Shown piece after piece: positions 1 through 8,341 of a DNA stretch of 64,000 nucleotides. The DNA comes from an uncultured candidate division WPS-2 bacterium (GTDB lineage Bacteria > Vulcanimicrobiota > Vulcanimicrobiia > Vulcanimicrobiales > Vulcanimicrobiaceae). The stretch is from assembly GCA_937927945.1 (NCBI GenBank), contig CALEYW010000024.1, positions 1 through 64,000 on the forward strand, written 5' to 3'. Both the position numbers and the translations under genes were made by a program. A model generated the notes under the pieces. The model made no database searches. It was not told where the DNA came from and saw only the letters and a list, made by a program, of their open reading frames with translations. Numbering within the stretch: the first letter of the stretch is position 1; every line of letters begins with the position of its first letter.

Positions 1-45
1 GATTTCTGCCTGTCTCGTGGGCTCGGAGATGTGTATAAGAGACAG
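1..45. other. Illumina Nextera adapter read-through (artefact)
   Basis: Not biological sequence. Bases 1-3 are the end of the P7 oligo, 4-11 (TTCTGCCT) match the Nextera N703 i7 index, 12-26 read GTCTCGTGGGCTCGG, and 27-45 are the 19-base Tn5 mosaic end AGATGTGTATAAGAGACAG. True sequence starts at 46. The apparent start codon and first residues of an open frame beginning at 31 are adapter. Confidence 0.97.
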
Positions 46-522
46 GTCGACGACTTCGAGCCGGACGACGACGACCTCGACGAGATCGCCGATGAGGCGC
101 TGATCGCCGCGGCGCGCCGGCCGAATCCCAAGCCGCGCTCGGAACCCTTTGGGCTCGCGGACTGGATCTGGGAGCAGGCCTTCCGCCGGCGCCTAATCCC
201 GCATGAACGCCTCGGCGATCGCGACCGCCACGTCAAGGCGGACCTCGCTGCCGCGGCGTGGCTGCTCGAGCGCGGCGTGTCGATCGAGCTGCTGGAGAGC
301 CGCGTCTTGCGGTTCCTCGACGCGCGTCGCGAGCACCGCGTTGACGCCGCGCCAACAGCGCGCGGCTTACGGCGAGCCTGGGACGCACCATTCGTACGAT
401 CCGAGGACCCGGAGTGGGAGACGGGCTGGATGCTCGAGACGGGCGAGCGCATCCGCAAGCGCCGGGCCGAGACGATCCGCGGTTTCACCACCCTGCCAAC
501 GACGGAGCGCCAAGCATCGTGA
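46..522 (+). CDS. 5'-truncated hypothetical phage protein
   Basis: The frame is open from the first real base to the TGA at 520-522, so the gene is cut by the contig edge and its true start is missing. The visible 158 residues begin with an Asp/Glu-rich stretch and continue into an Arg-rich helical part (motif GLADWIWEQAFRRRLIP). No family is recognised. Its stop overlaps the helicase start as GTGA (519-522), so it heads the replication operon; a replication-initiation or helicase-loader role would be inference from position alone. Confidence 0.6.
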   Translation, partial: VDDFEPDDDDLDEIADEALIAAARRPNPKPRSEPFGLADWIWEQAFRRRLIPHERLGDRDRHVKADLAAAAWLLERGVSIELLESRVLRFLDARREHRVDAAPTARGLRRAWDAPFVRSEDPEWETGWMLETGERIRKRRAETIRGFTTLPTTERQAS

Positions 523-1928
523 TCTCTCCCCTGGTCGACGCGCAGTCGATCGTCGATACCGAGGCCGCGATGCTCGCCGCCGCATGCCGCGACACCGACG
601 TTCGCGACGTCGCGCTCGCTGCGGTCGGCGACGACTGGTTCATGTCGATCGAGCACCGTAAGATCTTCGGCGCGCTGAAAAAACTCGCGTTGCGCGGCGC
701 GGCCGTCGACATGGCAGCGCTGATGCGCGCGGCGCGCGAAGGGCGCGCGTCGGTTGCCGACGTTACCGTTTCCGAGGACTGGGTATTCCGCGCGATTGCG
801 CTGGGCCGCGGAATCACAGCCGAGACGCTGAAGGCCGAGCACCTCCCGATGCTGCGCGAGGCGTATCAACTGCGCCGGATCGAAGCGCTCGGAGGCGAGA
901 TCTCGGAACGAATCCCGCGAACCGAAAACGCCAGCGACCTGATCCGGTGGCTGCGCGAGCGCCTGGAGCGCATCGCCGACGAGAAAGACCTCGACGCCGC
1001 AGTCACCGACGCAGAGGCCCTTTCCCGCTTCACCGAAGAGGCGCGGTCGGCGCGCGAAGGTTCGACGGACACTGCCGGCCTCGGCGTTCTGACCGGGATC
1101 CGCGAACTCGACCAGTGGCAGATCCGACTCGCCCCGCGGCAGCCGATCGTCATCGGCGCGCGGCCATCGCACGGCAAGACGTCGCTCAGCATGGAGATCG
1201 CTCTCGGCGCAGCTGCGAACGGTGTCGGTGGCGCATACTTCGCGCTTGAGGACGGCGTTGCCGGATGGCAGGACCGCCGTGCGATGATGCTGACGGGCGA
1301 GAAGGCCGGGGAGCTGCGCTACGGCCGCGCCTCGATTCGCTCGTACCGCGCCCTCGACTCGTACGTCTCGGTGGCCCGCGAGCGTGACCTGCCGGTCTGG
1401 GTGTTCGACAACGACCGCTCCTATGCGCCGTACGAGATCATCGCGATGGTCCGCCGGCTCAAGCGCCGCAATCCGTGCGTCGGCTGGTTCATCGTCGACC
1501 AATGCTATGACGTCGCCGGCTGGACGCAACGCGCGCGCGGCGAGGGGCGCGACGAGGCGCCCGCGCGCATCACGGCCGAGCTAATCCGCGGCGCCCGTGA
1601 ACTCGACGTCTGCCCCGTGTTCCTGCAGCAGTTAAACCGCGACGCAGATCGCAAGAAGATCGGCGAGGAGCCGACCATGACCGACATCGCCGATTCGGAT
1701 GCGCTCGCGAAGCGCGCACGCCTCGTTATGCTCGCGTGGCGGCCGAACTTCGACGATGCCGACGCCGACGATACATTCGCGCTGCGGATCGTGAAGCGCA
1801 CGAACGGGCGTCGCGGCCGGATCGACCTCCCGTGGGACGGCCCTAGGGTGAAGGTCGGAACGTTCACTGATCCGCTCGAGGTCCGCGCGATCGCGCACGG
1901 ACTGTTCGAAGAGGCTGGGATTGCGTGA
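519..1928 (+). CDS. DnaB-type replicative helicase (phage)
   Basis: 469 residues; RecA-fold hexameric helicase that unwinds DNA at the phage fork. The N-terminal DnaB-like domain spans about residues 10-110. Walker A is GARPSHGKT (213-221), Walker B lies about 323-329 (WFIVDQ), and a sensor-like LQQLNR motif follows, as in DnaB. I chose the GTG at 519 rather than an upstream in-frame GTG at 414 because it overlaps the preceding stop (GTGA), has a GGAG-like ribosome site and begins just before the recognisable N domain. CHC2 and RusA genes follow, completing a replication/recombination module. Confidence 0.93.
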   Translation: MISPLVDAQSIVDTEAAMLAAACRDTDVRDVALAAVGDDWFMSIEHRKIFGALKKLALRGAAVDMAALMRAAREGRASVADVTVSEDWVFRAIALGRGITAETLKAEHLPMLREAYQLRRIEALGGEISERIPRTENASDLIRWLRERLERIADEKDLDAAVTDAEALSRFTEEARSAREGSTDTAGLGVLTGIRELDQWQIRLAPRQPIVIGARPSHGKTSLSMEIALGAAANGVGGAYFALEDGVAGWQDRRAMMLTGEKAGELRYGRASIRSYRALDSYVSVARERDLPVWVFDNDRSYAPYEIIAMVRRLKRRNPCVGWFIVDQCYDVAGWTQRARGEGRDEAPARITAELIRGARELDVCPVFLQQLNRDADRKKIGEEPTMTDIADSDALAKRARLVMLAWRPNFDDADADDTFALRIVKRTNGRRGRIDLPWDGPRVKVGTFTDPLEVRAIAHGLFEEAGIA

Positions 1929-2020
1929 GTCGTAAGTATTTCATCAAACTCCGTTGCGGCTACTGCGGCGAGATACGGCCCTATGCCATCTCAAGCCTGT
2001 TCGACAAGAGATCCGCGTGA
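1925..2020 (+). CDS. 31-residue CxxC micro-protein
   Basis: A very short frame that starts GTG at 1925 inside the helicase stop (GTGA) and ends in TGA at 2018-2020, overlapping the next GTG (GTGA again). The product is basic, with one C-x-x-C pair (CGYC) near residue 11. The two stop-start overlaps in a tightly packed operon are the support. It may be a half zinc-ribbon that dimerises, or only a coupling peptide for the primase gene. Function unknown. Confidence 0.5.
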   Translation: MSRKYFIKLRCGYCGEIRPYAISSLFDKRSA

Positions 2021-2673
2021 ACGGGTCGATTTTCGCAGTCCTGGAAGCCTGCGCCGCTACGTGCTCAACAACTTTTCAGCGGCCCCGGAACGAACGCGGC
2101 GTCGTGAAGTGTCCCCTACCAACGCACGATGATTCGTCAGCAAGCTTTTCGGCCCGCGAGGATTGGGCAAGTTTCAACTGTTTCGGATGCGGCGTGAAGG
2201 GCGGCATCATCGACGCGCCAATCGCGTTCGGGATCGTCAAGACGCGCACCGAGGCGTCCCGCTGGCTTGCCGACCGTGGGTTGATCGCGGCGACTGATGC
2301 TTCGAAGGCGAACGGCCCGCGCGAGCCGCGCACGCCGCCGCGGCTCTATACGAATCGCGACCGCCTACCGCCCGACGTCGCCGGCCTGCGCACGCTTTCA
2401 CTCCTGACACTCCTCGACGAGATCGGCGCGCTGCGGCTGCGTGTCGCTCGGGATGCGATCGCAGAGATGCGGTATCAGCGCGCCGCCGAGCGCGGGTGCG
2501 GTTGTTCGCTCCGTATGTTCCAAGCCATCGCGTTCGCGCGTGAAGAATTGCCGGACGCCGATGCCCATGCGATCGTGGCGCGAGCTCGAGATATAGAGCG
2601 GCACGCCTTCGACTGCGTTGACGCCTGGTTCGCGGGCCGGCGACCGCGCGTTCTCGACGAGTGCGTCGCGTGA
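2017..2673 (+). CDS. CHC2 zinc-finger primase-like protein
   Basis: 218 residues. The N-terminal part carries the zinc-binding module of DnaG-type primases: C32 and H37 followed by C55 and C58 (FNCFGCG), with the D-x-S-x-S-F-type spacing seen in CHC2 fingers. No TOPRIM catalytic core is visible after it; residues 90-218 are unassigned. It probably recognises template for primer synthesis, or acts with a polymerase coded elsewhere. Start GTG 2017 is chosen over the TTG at 1954 because it forms a GTGA overlap with the upstream micro-gene and is preceded by AAGAGA. Confidence 0.75.
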   Translation: MNGSIFAVLEACAATCSTTFQRPRNERGVVKCPLPTHDDSSASFSAREDWASFNCFGCGVKGGIIDAPIAFGIVKTRTEASRWLADRGLIAATDASKANGPREPRTPPRLYTNRDRLPPDVAGLRTLSLLTLLDEIGALRLRVARDAIAEMRYQRAAERGCGCSLRMFQAIAFAREELPDADAHAIVARARDIERHAFDCVDAWFAGRRPRVLDECVA

Positions 2674-3104
2674 CCCGCCGCATCGTCGTCTACGGCGTCG
2701 CCATCCCGCAAGGCAACAAGTCCGCCTTCGTCGTCAACGGCCGCGCCGTCATGCGCGAAGGCCGGTCCTCCGAAGCGTATGAGCGCTTCAAGTCGTGGCG
2801 CGAGGCGGTCGCATCCGCAGCGCGCGCATGGATCGCCGCCAACGGATCGCCGCCACCACTCGACGGCCCGGTCGTCATGTGGGCGCGGTTCTACCTGCCC
2901 CGACCCAAGTCGCTGCCCAAACGCGTCACCCTTCCGACGAGCCGTCCGGACGCTGGGAAGCTCGGCCGCAACGTCGAGGACGCGCTCACCGGATTGCTCT
3001 TCACCGACGACTCGCGGATCGTGGATTCGCATATCTACAAACGCTACGCGATCGACACACCGCCCCACGCGGTGATCGAGATCGAACCCGCACCTGAAAG
3101 CTGA
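2670..3104 (+). CDS. RusA-type Holliday junction resolvase
   Basis: 144 residues, normal for RusA endonucleases, which are common in phage replication modules and cut four-way junctions or branched DNA before packaging. The diagnostic motif is RPDAGKLGRNVEDALTGLL, with D94 and D104 as likely metal ligands, followed by D113/D114 in FTDDSRIV. Start GTG 2670 overlaps the primase stop (GTGA); an in-frame GTG at 2661 is possible. It closes the helicase-primase-resolvase cluster. Confidence 0.9.
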   Translation: MTRRIVVYGVAIPQGNKSAFVVNGRAVMREGRSSEAYERFKSWREAVASAARAWIAANGSPPPLDGPVVMWARFYLPRPKSLPKRVTLPTSRPDAGKLGRNVEDALTGLLFTDDSRIVDSHIYKRYAIDTPPHAVIEIEPAPES

Positions 3105-3108
3105 GGCC

Positions 3109-3981
3109 ATGACCGACAAAGAACTCAACCTCGCCGCGAAGCCGCGCGGCCACAAATCCCCAATCATGCTCGCCGCGTTCCGCGCGGGCTTCACGGCCGC
3201 GTGTAACGGCAAGACGCGCGACGAGCACGCCCTGATGCCCGAGGCGAAGCGCGAGATCGCCGCCTGGCAATCTGGCTGGGACTACCTCGCCGAATCCCAG
3301 CAGCAAGTCACGACGGCCGACGAGCGCACGATCGAGATCGACGGCGCGAGCACGGCCGTGACGCTGCACGCGATCCCGGACGGCGGCTTCGAGTGCTTCG
3401 TCCCGATCGGCGGCCAGACCGTCTCGGCCTACGGCGACACCGAGGAGATTGCGCTCGCCGCGGCGCGCGACCGGCTGATCGCCGCGGCGCGCGAAGCGAA
3501 AGCCCGCGAGAATGATCCCAAGACGATGGAGTGCGGCCTCGACGTCGAGGTCGGCGGCGCGACCTACGAGGTCATCCAGCGCGACTACAAGAGCGGCCGG
3601 TTCGACCTGCGCGTCGCCGCGTTCCCCGACATCACCCTCGACGGCACCGAGGACGACGACCAGGACAAGGCGCTGGAGACGATCGCGCAGCGGATCGCTG
3701 AGCACCTGGGCGTCGTCGATGCGCGCACGGTCGACGGCGAGCCCGCGATCGTAGACACCGATCCGAAGCCCCGCGCCTCGCAACTGCCGATCCGCACGTC
3801 CGCCGACTGCGCCGCCGAGGTGCATCGTTGCATGACCGAGGTGCTGCAGAAGACCGTCACAGCCGACCGGGCGAAGCAGGCGCTGAAGAGCGCTGAGAAC
3901 GCGCTGGATGCGGCGAACCTCGCGCTGCTCGATGCGGTTGACCGCGAGGCGCGCCCGGAGTTGCCGTTGGTGCCGGCGTGA
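3109..3981 (+). CDS. Hypothetical protein with Rmf/CrpP-like N-terminus
   Basis: 290 residues. Residues 20-60 have a spaced pattern AFRAGFTAACNGKT then AAWQSGWD, which resembles ribosome modulation factor and CrpP-like proteins (G-x(7)-G-K, then W-x-x-G-W), though the usual CPY is missing. The middle has beta-rich, acidic stretches (about 70-110 and 145-200) and the C-terminus is an Ala-rich helix. The ATG at 3109 is 5 nt after the resolvase stop. The Rmf likeness is weak, by eye only. Function unknown. Confidence 0.75.
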   Translation: MTDKELNLAAKPRGHKSPIMLAAFRAGFTAACNGKTRDEHALMPEAKREIAAWQSGWDYLAESQQQVTTADERTIEIDGASTAVTLHAIPDGGFECFVPIGGQTVSAYGDTEEIALAAARDRLIAAAREAKARENDPKTMECGLDVEVGGATYEVIQRDYKSGRFDLRVAAFPDITLDGTEDDDQDKALETIAQRIAEHLGVVDARTVDGEPAIVDTDPKPRASQLPIRTSADCAAEVHRCMTEVLQKTVTADRAKQALKSAENALDAANLALLDAVDREARPELPLVPA

Positions 3982-4322
3982 AGACGCACATCCGTTCATC
4001 ACCGCCGCACCCTGTCACTGGCCACGAGCAGAGCGAGATCACGCTGCACGGCGGATTCGAGTTCCTCGGCGCGTCGTACCTCGACGGCAAGGCGTTCGAG
4101 GGCATGGACCCGACGCCGTTCTACATCATCGATCTGCGCGCGCCGGGTGGCGAGAAGCTGACGCTGTTCGTGAGCCCCGAGAGCGTCGACGAGCAGGCGA
4201 TCGCGGCGAGCCTCGTCGCCCGAGCCCTTGCGATTCTCGTGACGTTTGCGAAAGCGGCGCCGAATACGACGCGCCACGTCGACGCGAGCGGCGACCTCGA
4301 ACCCTTGGCGGCCGCATCGTGA
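3978..4322 (+). CDS. Hypothetical phage protein
   Basis: 114 residues, GTG start overlapping the previous stop (GTGA). The mostly beta-like N-terminal half includes GGFEFLGASYLDGKAFEG; an Ala/Val-rich helix follows. No cysteines, no signal peptide, no recognised family. It is translationally coupled on both sides, so probably part of one accessory operon expressed with the replication genes. Confidence 0.65.
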   Translation: MKTHIRSSPPHPVTGHEQSEITLHGGFEFLGASYLDGKAFEGMDPTPFYIIDLRAPGGEKLTLFVSPESVDEQAIAASLVARALAILVTFAKAAPNTTRHVDASGDLEPLAAAS

Positions 4323-4552
4323 TCCGCGCCAAGGGCGCCGTCCTCGGCGCACCCAACTTCAGCGGCACGCTCGGCACGGACGGCTACTACACGAAGATTG
4401 CAAACGTCGCCCATCCGTCGCCGGGCGGCCCGATCGTCGCCGCGCTCCTCGTGTGCTATCCCGGCGCCGAGTCGCGCGCGCATGAGAACGTGCGGCGTGC
4501 GATCGCGAAGCCGCCGTCGTTCTGGAAGCGGCTTGGGAAGTGGCTGCCGTGA
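4319..4552 (+). CDS. Hypothetical 77-residue protein
   Basis: GTG start at 4319 inside the preceding TGA. The product has a Gly/Pro-rich middle, a short hydrophobic stretch (IVAALLVCYP) and a basic C-terminus ending FWKRLGKWLP that could form an amphipathic helix. No family recognised. The start is decided by the GTGA overlap; a longer reading upstream would run antiparallel through the neighbour's frame. Confidence 0.55.
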   Translation: MIRAKGAVLGAPNFSGTLGTDGYYTKIANVAHPSPGGPIVAALLVCYPGAESRAHENVRRAIAKPPSFWKRLGKWLP

Positions 4553-5043
4553 GCGACCTCCCCTCCCTCCCCGTAGAGGCCCCGCTCTCGATCGGGGACG
4601 TAGACCTCGACGACTTGATCCGTTCGCTTCGGCAGCGGAATCGCATCATTGAGGGCGATGGCACCTCAGTCGCCGGCTCGCCCTGTCGGATATATCAGCA
4701 CGAAGTAGACGCGCTTGCCGATCGCATCCAACAACTCGACTCCACGCTCTCTCGATTCCGCGAAAACCACGGTCCTGGAGGGGTATGTAGTGCCCCGGAA
4801 TTGGCCGGGTTGCTGGAGCAGCGGGACGCGGAAATCGCCGGACTTCAATCGGCGCTTCGAGTCGCGGGCAACCAAATGGTTATCCTGAACGCCTCCGCAG
4901 TTGAGAAGCGCGATGCCCTTGAGCGTGCTGTGGCTCTCGGCTTCGACGATCCCGGACCGTGCAAGGGCGACTGCGACGAGGGATTCGGTCCATGCGGACT
5001 CTGCGCCGCCGATACCCAGGAGGTGCCCCGTGGCAACGAGTGA
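4549..5043 (+). CDS. Hypothetical coiled-coil protein
   Basis: 164 residues, GTGA-coupled start at 4549. Residues 50-120 have heptad-like helices (DALADRIQQLDSTL and LLEQRDAEIAGLQSALR), so a coiled coil is likely. A Cys-rich tail (CKGDCDEGFGPCGLC, residues about 141-155) looks like a small metal-binding loop. Unknown role. Its last codons hold the strong AGGAGG (5018-5023) that serves the next gene. Confidence 0.65.
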   Translation: MSDLPSLPVEAPLSIGDVDLDDLIRSLRQRNRIIEGDGTSVAGSPCRIYQHEVDALADRIQQLDSTLSRFRENHGPGGVCSAPELAGLLEQRDAEIAGLQSALRVAGNQMVILNASAVEKRDALERAVALGFDDPGPCKGDCDEGFGPCGLCAADTQEVPRGNE

Positions 5044-5449
5044 CGACGACGACGAACAAATCCAGACGTTCACGGATGAACTAGGAGGGACGACGACTGT
5101 CACGCCGCCAGCGATGGCGCGGCGACTTAGCGAGTTGCGCGCCCTACTCGTCCCCGATCACAACTGCACCGGAGCTGGCGGAATCGGAACGCGGCCGGAC
5201 GGGAGCACCGTCTCGTATTCTCGCCCGTGCTCGGGGTGCGAACGGCAACGAAAGCGCGTGTTCGCGCAACTCGGCATGACGACCGCGCCGAAAACCGACG
5301 CCTGGGTCTACTGCCGTTGCACGACGCCGCCCGTCTACCACAGCCCACGCGATCCTCAATGCGACAACTGCCACGCGGCGCTCGCCACGGCAGCCGGTCG
5401 GACATGCGCGGGATACACACCGATGGAGGCCCCAAGCGATGCAGAGTGA
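5030..5449 (+). CDS. Hypothetical Cys-rich protein
   Basis: 139 residues. Start GTG 5030 sits 6 nt after AGGAGG (5018-5023), a strong site inside the upstream gene; the genes overlap by 14 nt. It begins with an acidic run, then carries several Cys groups (CSGC, CRC, CDNC) typical of zinc-binding phage accessory proteins. No named family. It belongs to a series of Cys-rich genes here that may bind nucleic acid or host proteins (inference). Confidence 0.6.
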   Translation: MATSDDDDEQIQTFTDELGGTTTVTPPAMARRLSELRALLVPDHNCTGAGGIGTRPDGSTVSYSRPCSGCERQRKRVFAQLGMTTAPKTDAWVYCRCTTPPVYHSPRDPQCDNCHAALATAAGRTCAGYTPMEAPSDAE

Positions 5450-5795
5450 CCGAGAGACGACGGCGGCGGACTTCGAATCGTTCTGGGCTCGCGAATACGG
5501 CGAGCAAACCATCGCGGTGCGCTGGCCGAGCGGTAAGCCACCGGAGGCGATCGTTCAACGCGGCATGATGGTGTCGCTACGAACGGCAATGCGCGCAGTT
5601 TGGGACGCCGCCCGCCGCCCCGCATCTCCGGTGGTGACGCTGAGCACGGGCGACACCGTTACGATTCCGCGCCACGTGGCCGATCGCGTTCTCGCGATCT
5701 TGAACACGCTCGCCTTCCCGTTCACCGACGAGTGTATCGCGAAAGACCGCGAGATTGTCCGCGCCGCTCTCACCGAGGAGAACCCCCGTGCCTGA
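5439..5795 (+). CDS. Hypothetical phage protein
   Basis: 118 residues, ATG start overlapping the previous gene by 11 nt. It contains an early aromatic stretch (FESFWAREYGEQT), a beta segment (VVTLSTGDTVTIP) and a C-terminal helix. Small single-domain protein of unknown function within the coupled accessory operon. Confidence 0.6.
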   Translation: MQSDRETTAADFESFWAREYGEQTIAVRWPSGKPPEAIVQRGMMVSLRTAMRAVWDAARRPASPVVTLSTGDTVTIPRHVADRVLAILNTLAFPFTDECIAKDREIVRAALTEENPRA

Positions 5796-6492
5796 CACGA
5801 CGGCTCGCGACTTCATGGCTGCGGCGCGGCGGCTCGTTCACCATCAGCCGGTTCCAGGACCGTGCGGTTTCCCGGATTCCGGGCAGCCGCTGGGTGCGTC
5901 GGTGCTGCGCGTTCTTGGCGAGAACATTCGTCGGATCAAGGACGAGGCGACCGCCGACCGTGACCCCCGGCAATTGATCCGATCCAGCGCCATCGTCATC
6001 GAGGGCGTGTTTAAGTACGGCGATGGTGAGCCGCACGTTCCGCTGCTGCGCGCCGTGTTGCTTGGAATCGCCAGCGACGCGCTGATCTGGCTCGACTCCC
6101 TGACGTTGGAGCCTGGCCCCGGCGTGGGCGCTGCCCTGTCGATGTGGCACTTCTCGGGACCGCCGTGGGTGATCGCGGCAAGCGCTGAAGCGGCGACGGA
6201 GGCAATCTGCGCCGACATGAAGTGCGCGGATGAGCGCGAGGAGGGCGACGGCCTCATTTGCGGCCACGACGACCCCGTGCGCTCGAACGATGACGAACCG
6301 TTCACGATGTTCTACGAGGATGTCGCCGATATTCCGAATGGCCTCACGCGGGACAGCGACGTTCCGTGTGCCGGCTGCGGCGACCGCCACGAACGGGACG
6401 ACGACGAAGGCTGCGTCACGGTGACGATGACGGCGCGCGAGTGGTGCGACCTGCTCGGCGCCGGAGAAGTCATCCGGGAGTTTCAATCATGA
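5788..6492 (+). CDS. Hypothetical phage protein with CxxC
   Basis: 234 residues. Start GTG 5788 is preceded by GAGGAGA and overlaps the upstream stop by 8 nt; an in-frame start at 5755 is less likely. Helical middle (VLRVLGENIRRIKDEA), later Cys/His residues (C203-x-x-C-x-x-x-H-like, in PCAGCGDRHERDDDEGC) and an Asp-rich loop. Reads like a regulatory or nucleic-acid accessory protein, but no family is recognised. Confidence 0.6.
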   Translation: MPDTTARDFMAAARRLVHHQPVPGPCGFPDSGQPLGASVLRVLGENIRRIKDEATADRDPRQLIRSSAIVIEGVFKYGDGEPHVPLLRAVLLGIASDALIWLDSLTLEPGPGVGAALSMWHFSGPPWVIAASAEAATEAICADMKCADEREEGDGLICGHDDPVRSNDDEPFTMFYEDVADIPNGLTRDSDVPCAGCGDRHERDDDEGCVTVTMTAREWCDLLGAGEVIREFQS

Positions 6493-7172
6493 ACCCCAGC
6501 GAGCCGAAGGCCGGGAGCGCGGAACGCGCGACTTCATCGGGCCTCGTTCATTTCAAGGCGTGCGGCGATGCCCCGAACCTCTGCGGCAAGCCGGGATACG
6601 ACGGTGGGTTCTTCACGCCCCGCCGCGACCGTTCGACCGAAGCCAAGGTGACATGCCCCGACTGCCGCTCCGCTCTTTCCCACCCCTCCGCATCTCCGAT
6701 GGGGCAGGGAGACGGGCTGGACCTGGACGAGATTCGGCGGAAGGCGCTGTCACGAGCGGACGGATACGGCATCCTCAACGAGGACGTGTTCGACGTGATC
6801 CAGGCGGCGCCGAAGATGGCCGACGAGATCGAACGCCTCAACCGCGTAATCGTTGACCAGGACCGCGCCCGCGACTTCCGTTCGACGCCCGTCTACGAGA
6901 AGATGATCGGCGGCTCAGACGTGTGCGCGACGTGCGAGGCGCATTGCGTTGTCGCAGAAGAGGATGCTGAAACCGAGCGGTTGCGTGGCTCCTCGGAAGC
7001 GCGGGAGGGCGCCGCAAACCACGGGTTTGAGCCCGGCGTAACCGTATGCGGGTGCTCCGGCTATTCGGTGCCGCACGAGTACGGAGCCAATGAGTGCCGC
7101 ACGTATTGGGCCGTTCCGAAACGCGATCCCATTACCCCCGCACCTGCTCCGACTACCGGAGACGAGACGTGA
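6489..7172 (+). CDS. Hypothetical Cys-rich phage protein
   Basis: 227 residues. ATG at 6489 overlaps the upstream stop (ATGA). CPDCRSAL near residue 56 and CATCEAHC near 153 are two candidate metal sites; a helical segment lies between (EIERLNRVIVDQDRA), and a Cys pair sits in VCGCSGY. Modular small-domain organisation like its neighbours; function unknown. Confidence 0.6.
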   Translation: MNPSEPKAGSAERATSSGLVHFKACGDAPNLCGKPGYDGGFFTPRRDRSTEAKVTCPDCRSALSHPSASPMGQGDGLDLDEIRRKALSRADGYGILNEDVFDVIQAAPKMADEIERLNRVIVDQDRARDFRSTPVYEKMIGGSDVCATCEAHCVVAEEDAETERLRGSSEAREGAANHGFEPGVTVCGCSGYSVPHEYGANECRTYWAVPKRDPITPAPAPTTGDET

Positions 7173-7276
7173 CGGATTATCAGGCTGGAGATTCACTGCG
7201 TGAATCACCGAGCAAGGCCATTGCCAGCCTCGAACGCCCGGTGCTTCGCCGCGCGTACATGGTGGAGTTGCCGTGA
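7169..7276 (+). CDS. 35-residue micro-protein
   Basis: GTG at 7169 lies in the previous TGA (GTGA), and its own TGA overlaps the next GTG (7273-7276). Sequence begins MTDYQAGDSLRES and has no cysteines or membrane segment. The double coupling to a methyltransferase gene is the only support for translation; it could be a simple leader or coupling cistron. Confidence 0.4.
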   Translation: MTDYQAGDSLRESPSKAIASLERPVLRRAYMVELP

Positions 7277-8022
7277 CGCCGTACTTCGCCGCGCCCGGCG
7301 TGACGCTCTACCTCGGCGACTGTCGCGAGATCATTCCTGCGCTCGGCCTCGTTGCGGACCTCATCGTGACCGATCCGCCGTATGCGTCGACATCGCTTGC
7401 GTGGGACCGTTGGCCGGAAGGCTGGGTCGAGATCGCGGCTGCAGCGTCGTCCTCGATGTGGTGCTTCGGCTCGCTCCGCATGTTCATGGAGCGCGCCGCC
7501 GACTTCGCTGCGTGGACGTGCTCGCAAGACATTGTGTGGGAGAAGCACAACGGGAGCGGCTTCCACGCTGACCGCTTTCGCCGCATCCACGAATCGGCCG
7601 CGCACTTCTACCGCGGCTCCTGGTCGGACGCCTACCACGATGCGGTCTACGGCCTCGGCGCGCGAGCGAAAACCGTGCGGTCGAAGCGGCGGCCAACCCA
7701 CACGGGAGACATTGAACGCAGTGCGTACCGCACGCAAGAGGGCGGGCCGAAGTTGGAGACGTCAATACTGCGCGCGTCCTCGATGCACGGCAAGGCAATC
7801 CATCCCACGCAAAAGCCGACCGGAATACTTGAGCCGCTGATCCAGTACGGGTGCAAGCCCGGCGGAACGGTGCTCGACTTGTTCGCTGGCTCGGGCGCGG
7901 TGCTGGACGCCGCTCGCCGTTGCGGTCGTATCGGGGTCGGCATCGAAGCGAAGGAAGAGTACGCCGAGCGCGCCCGCCTGCGCTTGTCGCAGGAGCTTCT
8001 ATTCGACGGCGGTGTCGCATGA
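7273..8022 (+). CDS. Site-specific DNA methyltransferase (beta-class, DPPY)
   Basis: 249 residues; transfers methyl from S-adenosylmethionine to N6-adenine or N4-cytosine. Catalytic motif DPPY at residues 34-37 precedes the SAM-binding motif DLFAGSG at 202-208, the order of the beta class, with HPTQKP (177-182) just before it as in N6/N4 methylases. The middle is a candidate target-recognition region. No restriction endonuclease is adjacent, so it is likely a solitary phage enzyme that hides phage DNA from host restriction or marks replication state. GTG start is GTGA-coupled. Target sequence not deducible. Confidence 0.92.
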   Translation: MTPYFAAPGVTLYLGDCREIIPALGLVADLIVTDPPYASTSLAWDRWPEGWVEIAAAASSSMWCFGSLRMFMERAADFAAWTCSQDIVWEKHNGSGFHADRFRRIHESAAHFYRGSWSDAYHDAVYGLGARAKTVRSKRRPTHTGDIERSAYRTQEGGPKLETSILRASSMHGKAIHPTQKPTGILEPLIQYGCKPGGTVLDLFAGSGAVLDAARRCGRIGVGIEAKEEYAERARLRLSQELLFDGGVA

Positions 8023-8255
8023 CCGCGGCCTACGTCAGTGCCGAGCGTATGAGGTCAGCAATGTCCTTGCTCGGTGGAGCGAACGCAGTTCGCAAGCAGT
8101 CTGATAACACAAATCCAACCCGGTGGTGGAGAAAGAGAGAACCGATGACCTGCACACGCTGCAAGCACCCGAGTGCGTGGCACTACCAAGAGAAGCTGTC
8201 GTGCAAGCACCCGTGCAACTGCATGAAGTTCATTCGCTTCGAGATTGTCCGATGA
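8019..8255 (+). CDS. Small Cys-rich zinc-binding-like protein
   Basis: 78 residues from the ATG at 8019 (ATGA overlap with the methylase stop). The last 36 residues (CTRCKHPSAWHYQ then CKHPCNC) carry the likely metal ligands. An alternative start, ATG 8144, has a purine-rich site just upstream and would yield only this domain. Function unknown. Confidence 0.5.
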   Translation: MTAAYVSAERMRSAMSLLGGANAVRKQSDNTNPTRWWRKREPMTCTRCKHPSAWHYQEKLSCKHPCNCMKFIRFEIVR

Positions 8256-8341
8256 CCCCCGACAACACGCCGTCAGGGCACAATGCCATGCACCTGGCAC
8301 CCTCGGATGATGTAATAGCGGGGTACTCCACATGCAACTAA
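8252..8341 (+). pseudogene. 29-residue truncated gene abutting tnpB
   Basis: ATGA-coupled start at 8252. The peptide begins MTPDNTPSGHN and stops 10 nt inside tnpB. Its NTPS followed 10 residues later by DDVIAG lines up without gaps with NTPS and DVILAD near the start of the gene after tnpB (9368-10138), and the DNA shares 13 identical bases. I read it as the N-terminal remnant of a relative cut where the TnpB unit joined. It may also simply be a tiny coupling cistron. Confidence 0.4.
8262..8274 (+). repeat. 13-bp direct repeat, left of tnpB
   Basis: ACAACACGCCGTC here recurs at 9393-9405, so the two copies bracket tnpB. Each copy codes NTPS in frame near the start of a gene, so the repeat may reflect gene relatedness rather than a target duplication. 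Confidence 0.6.
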
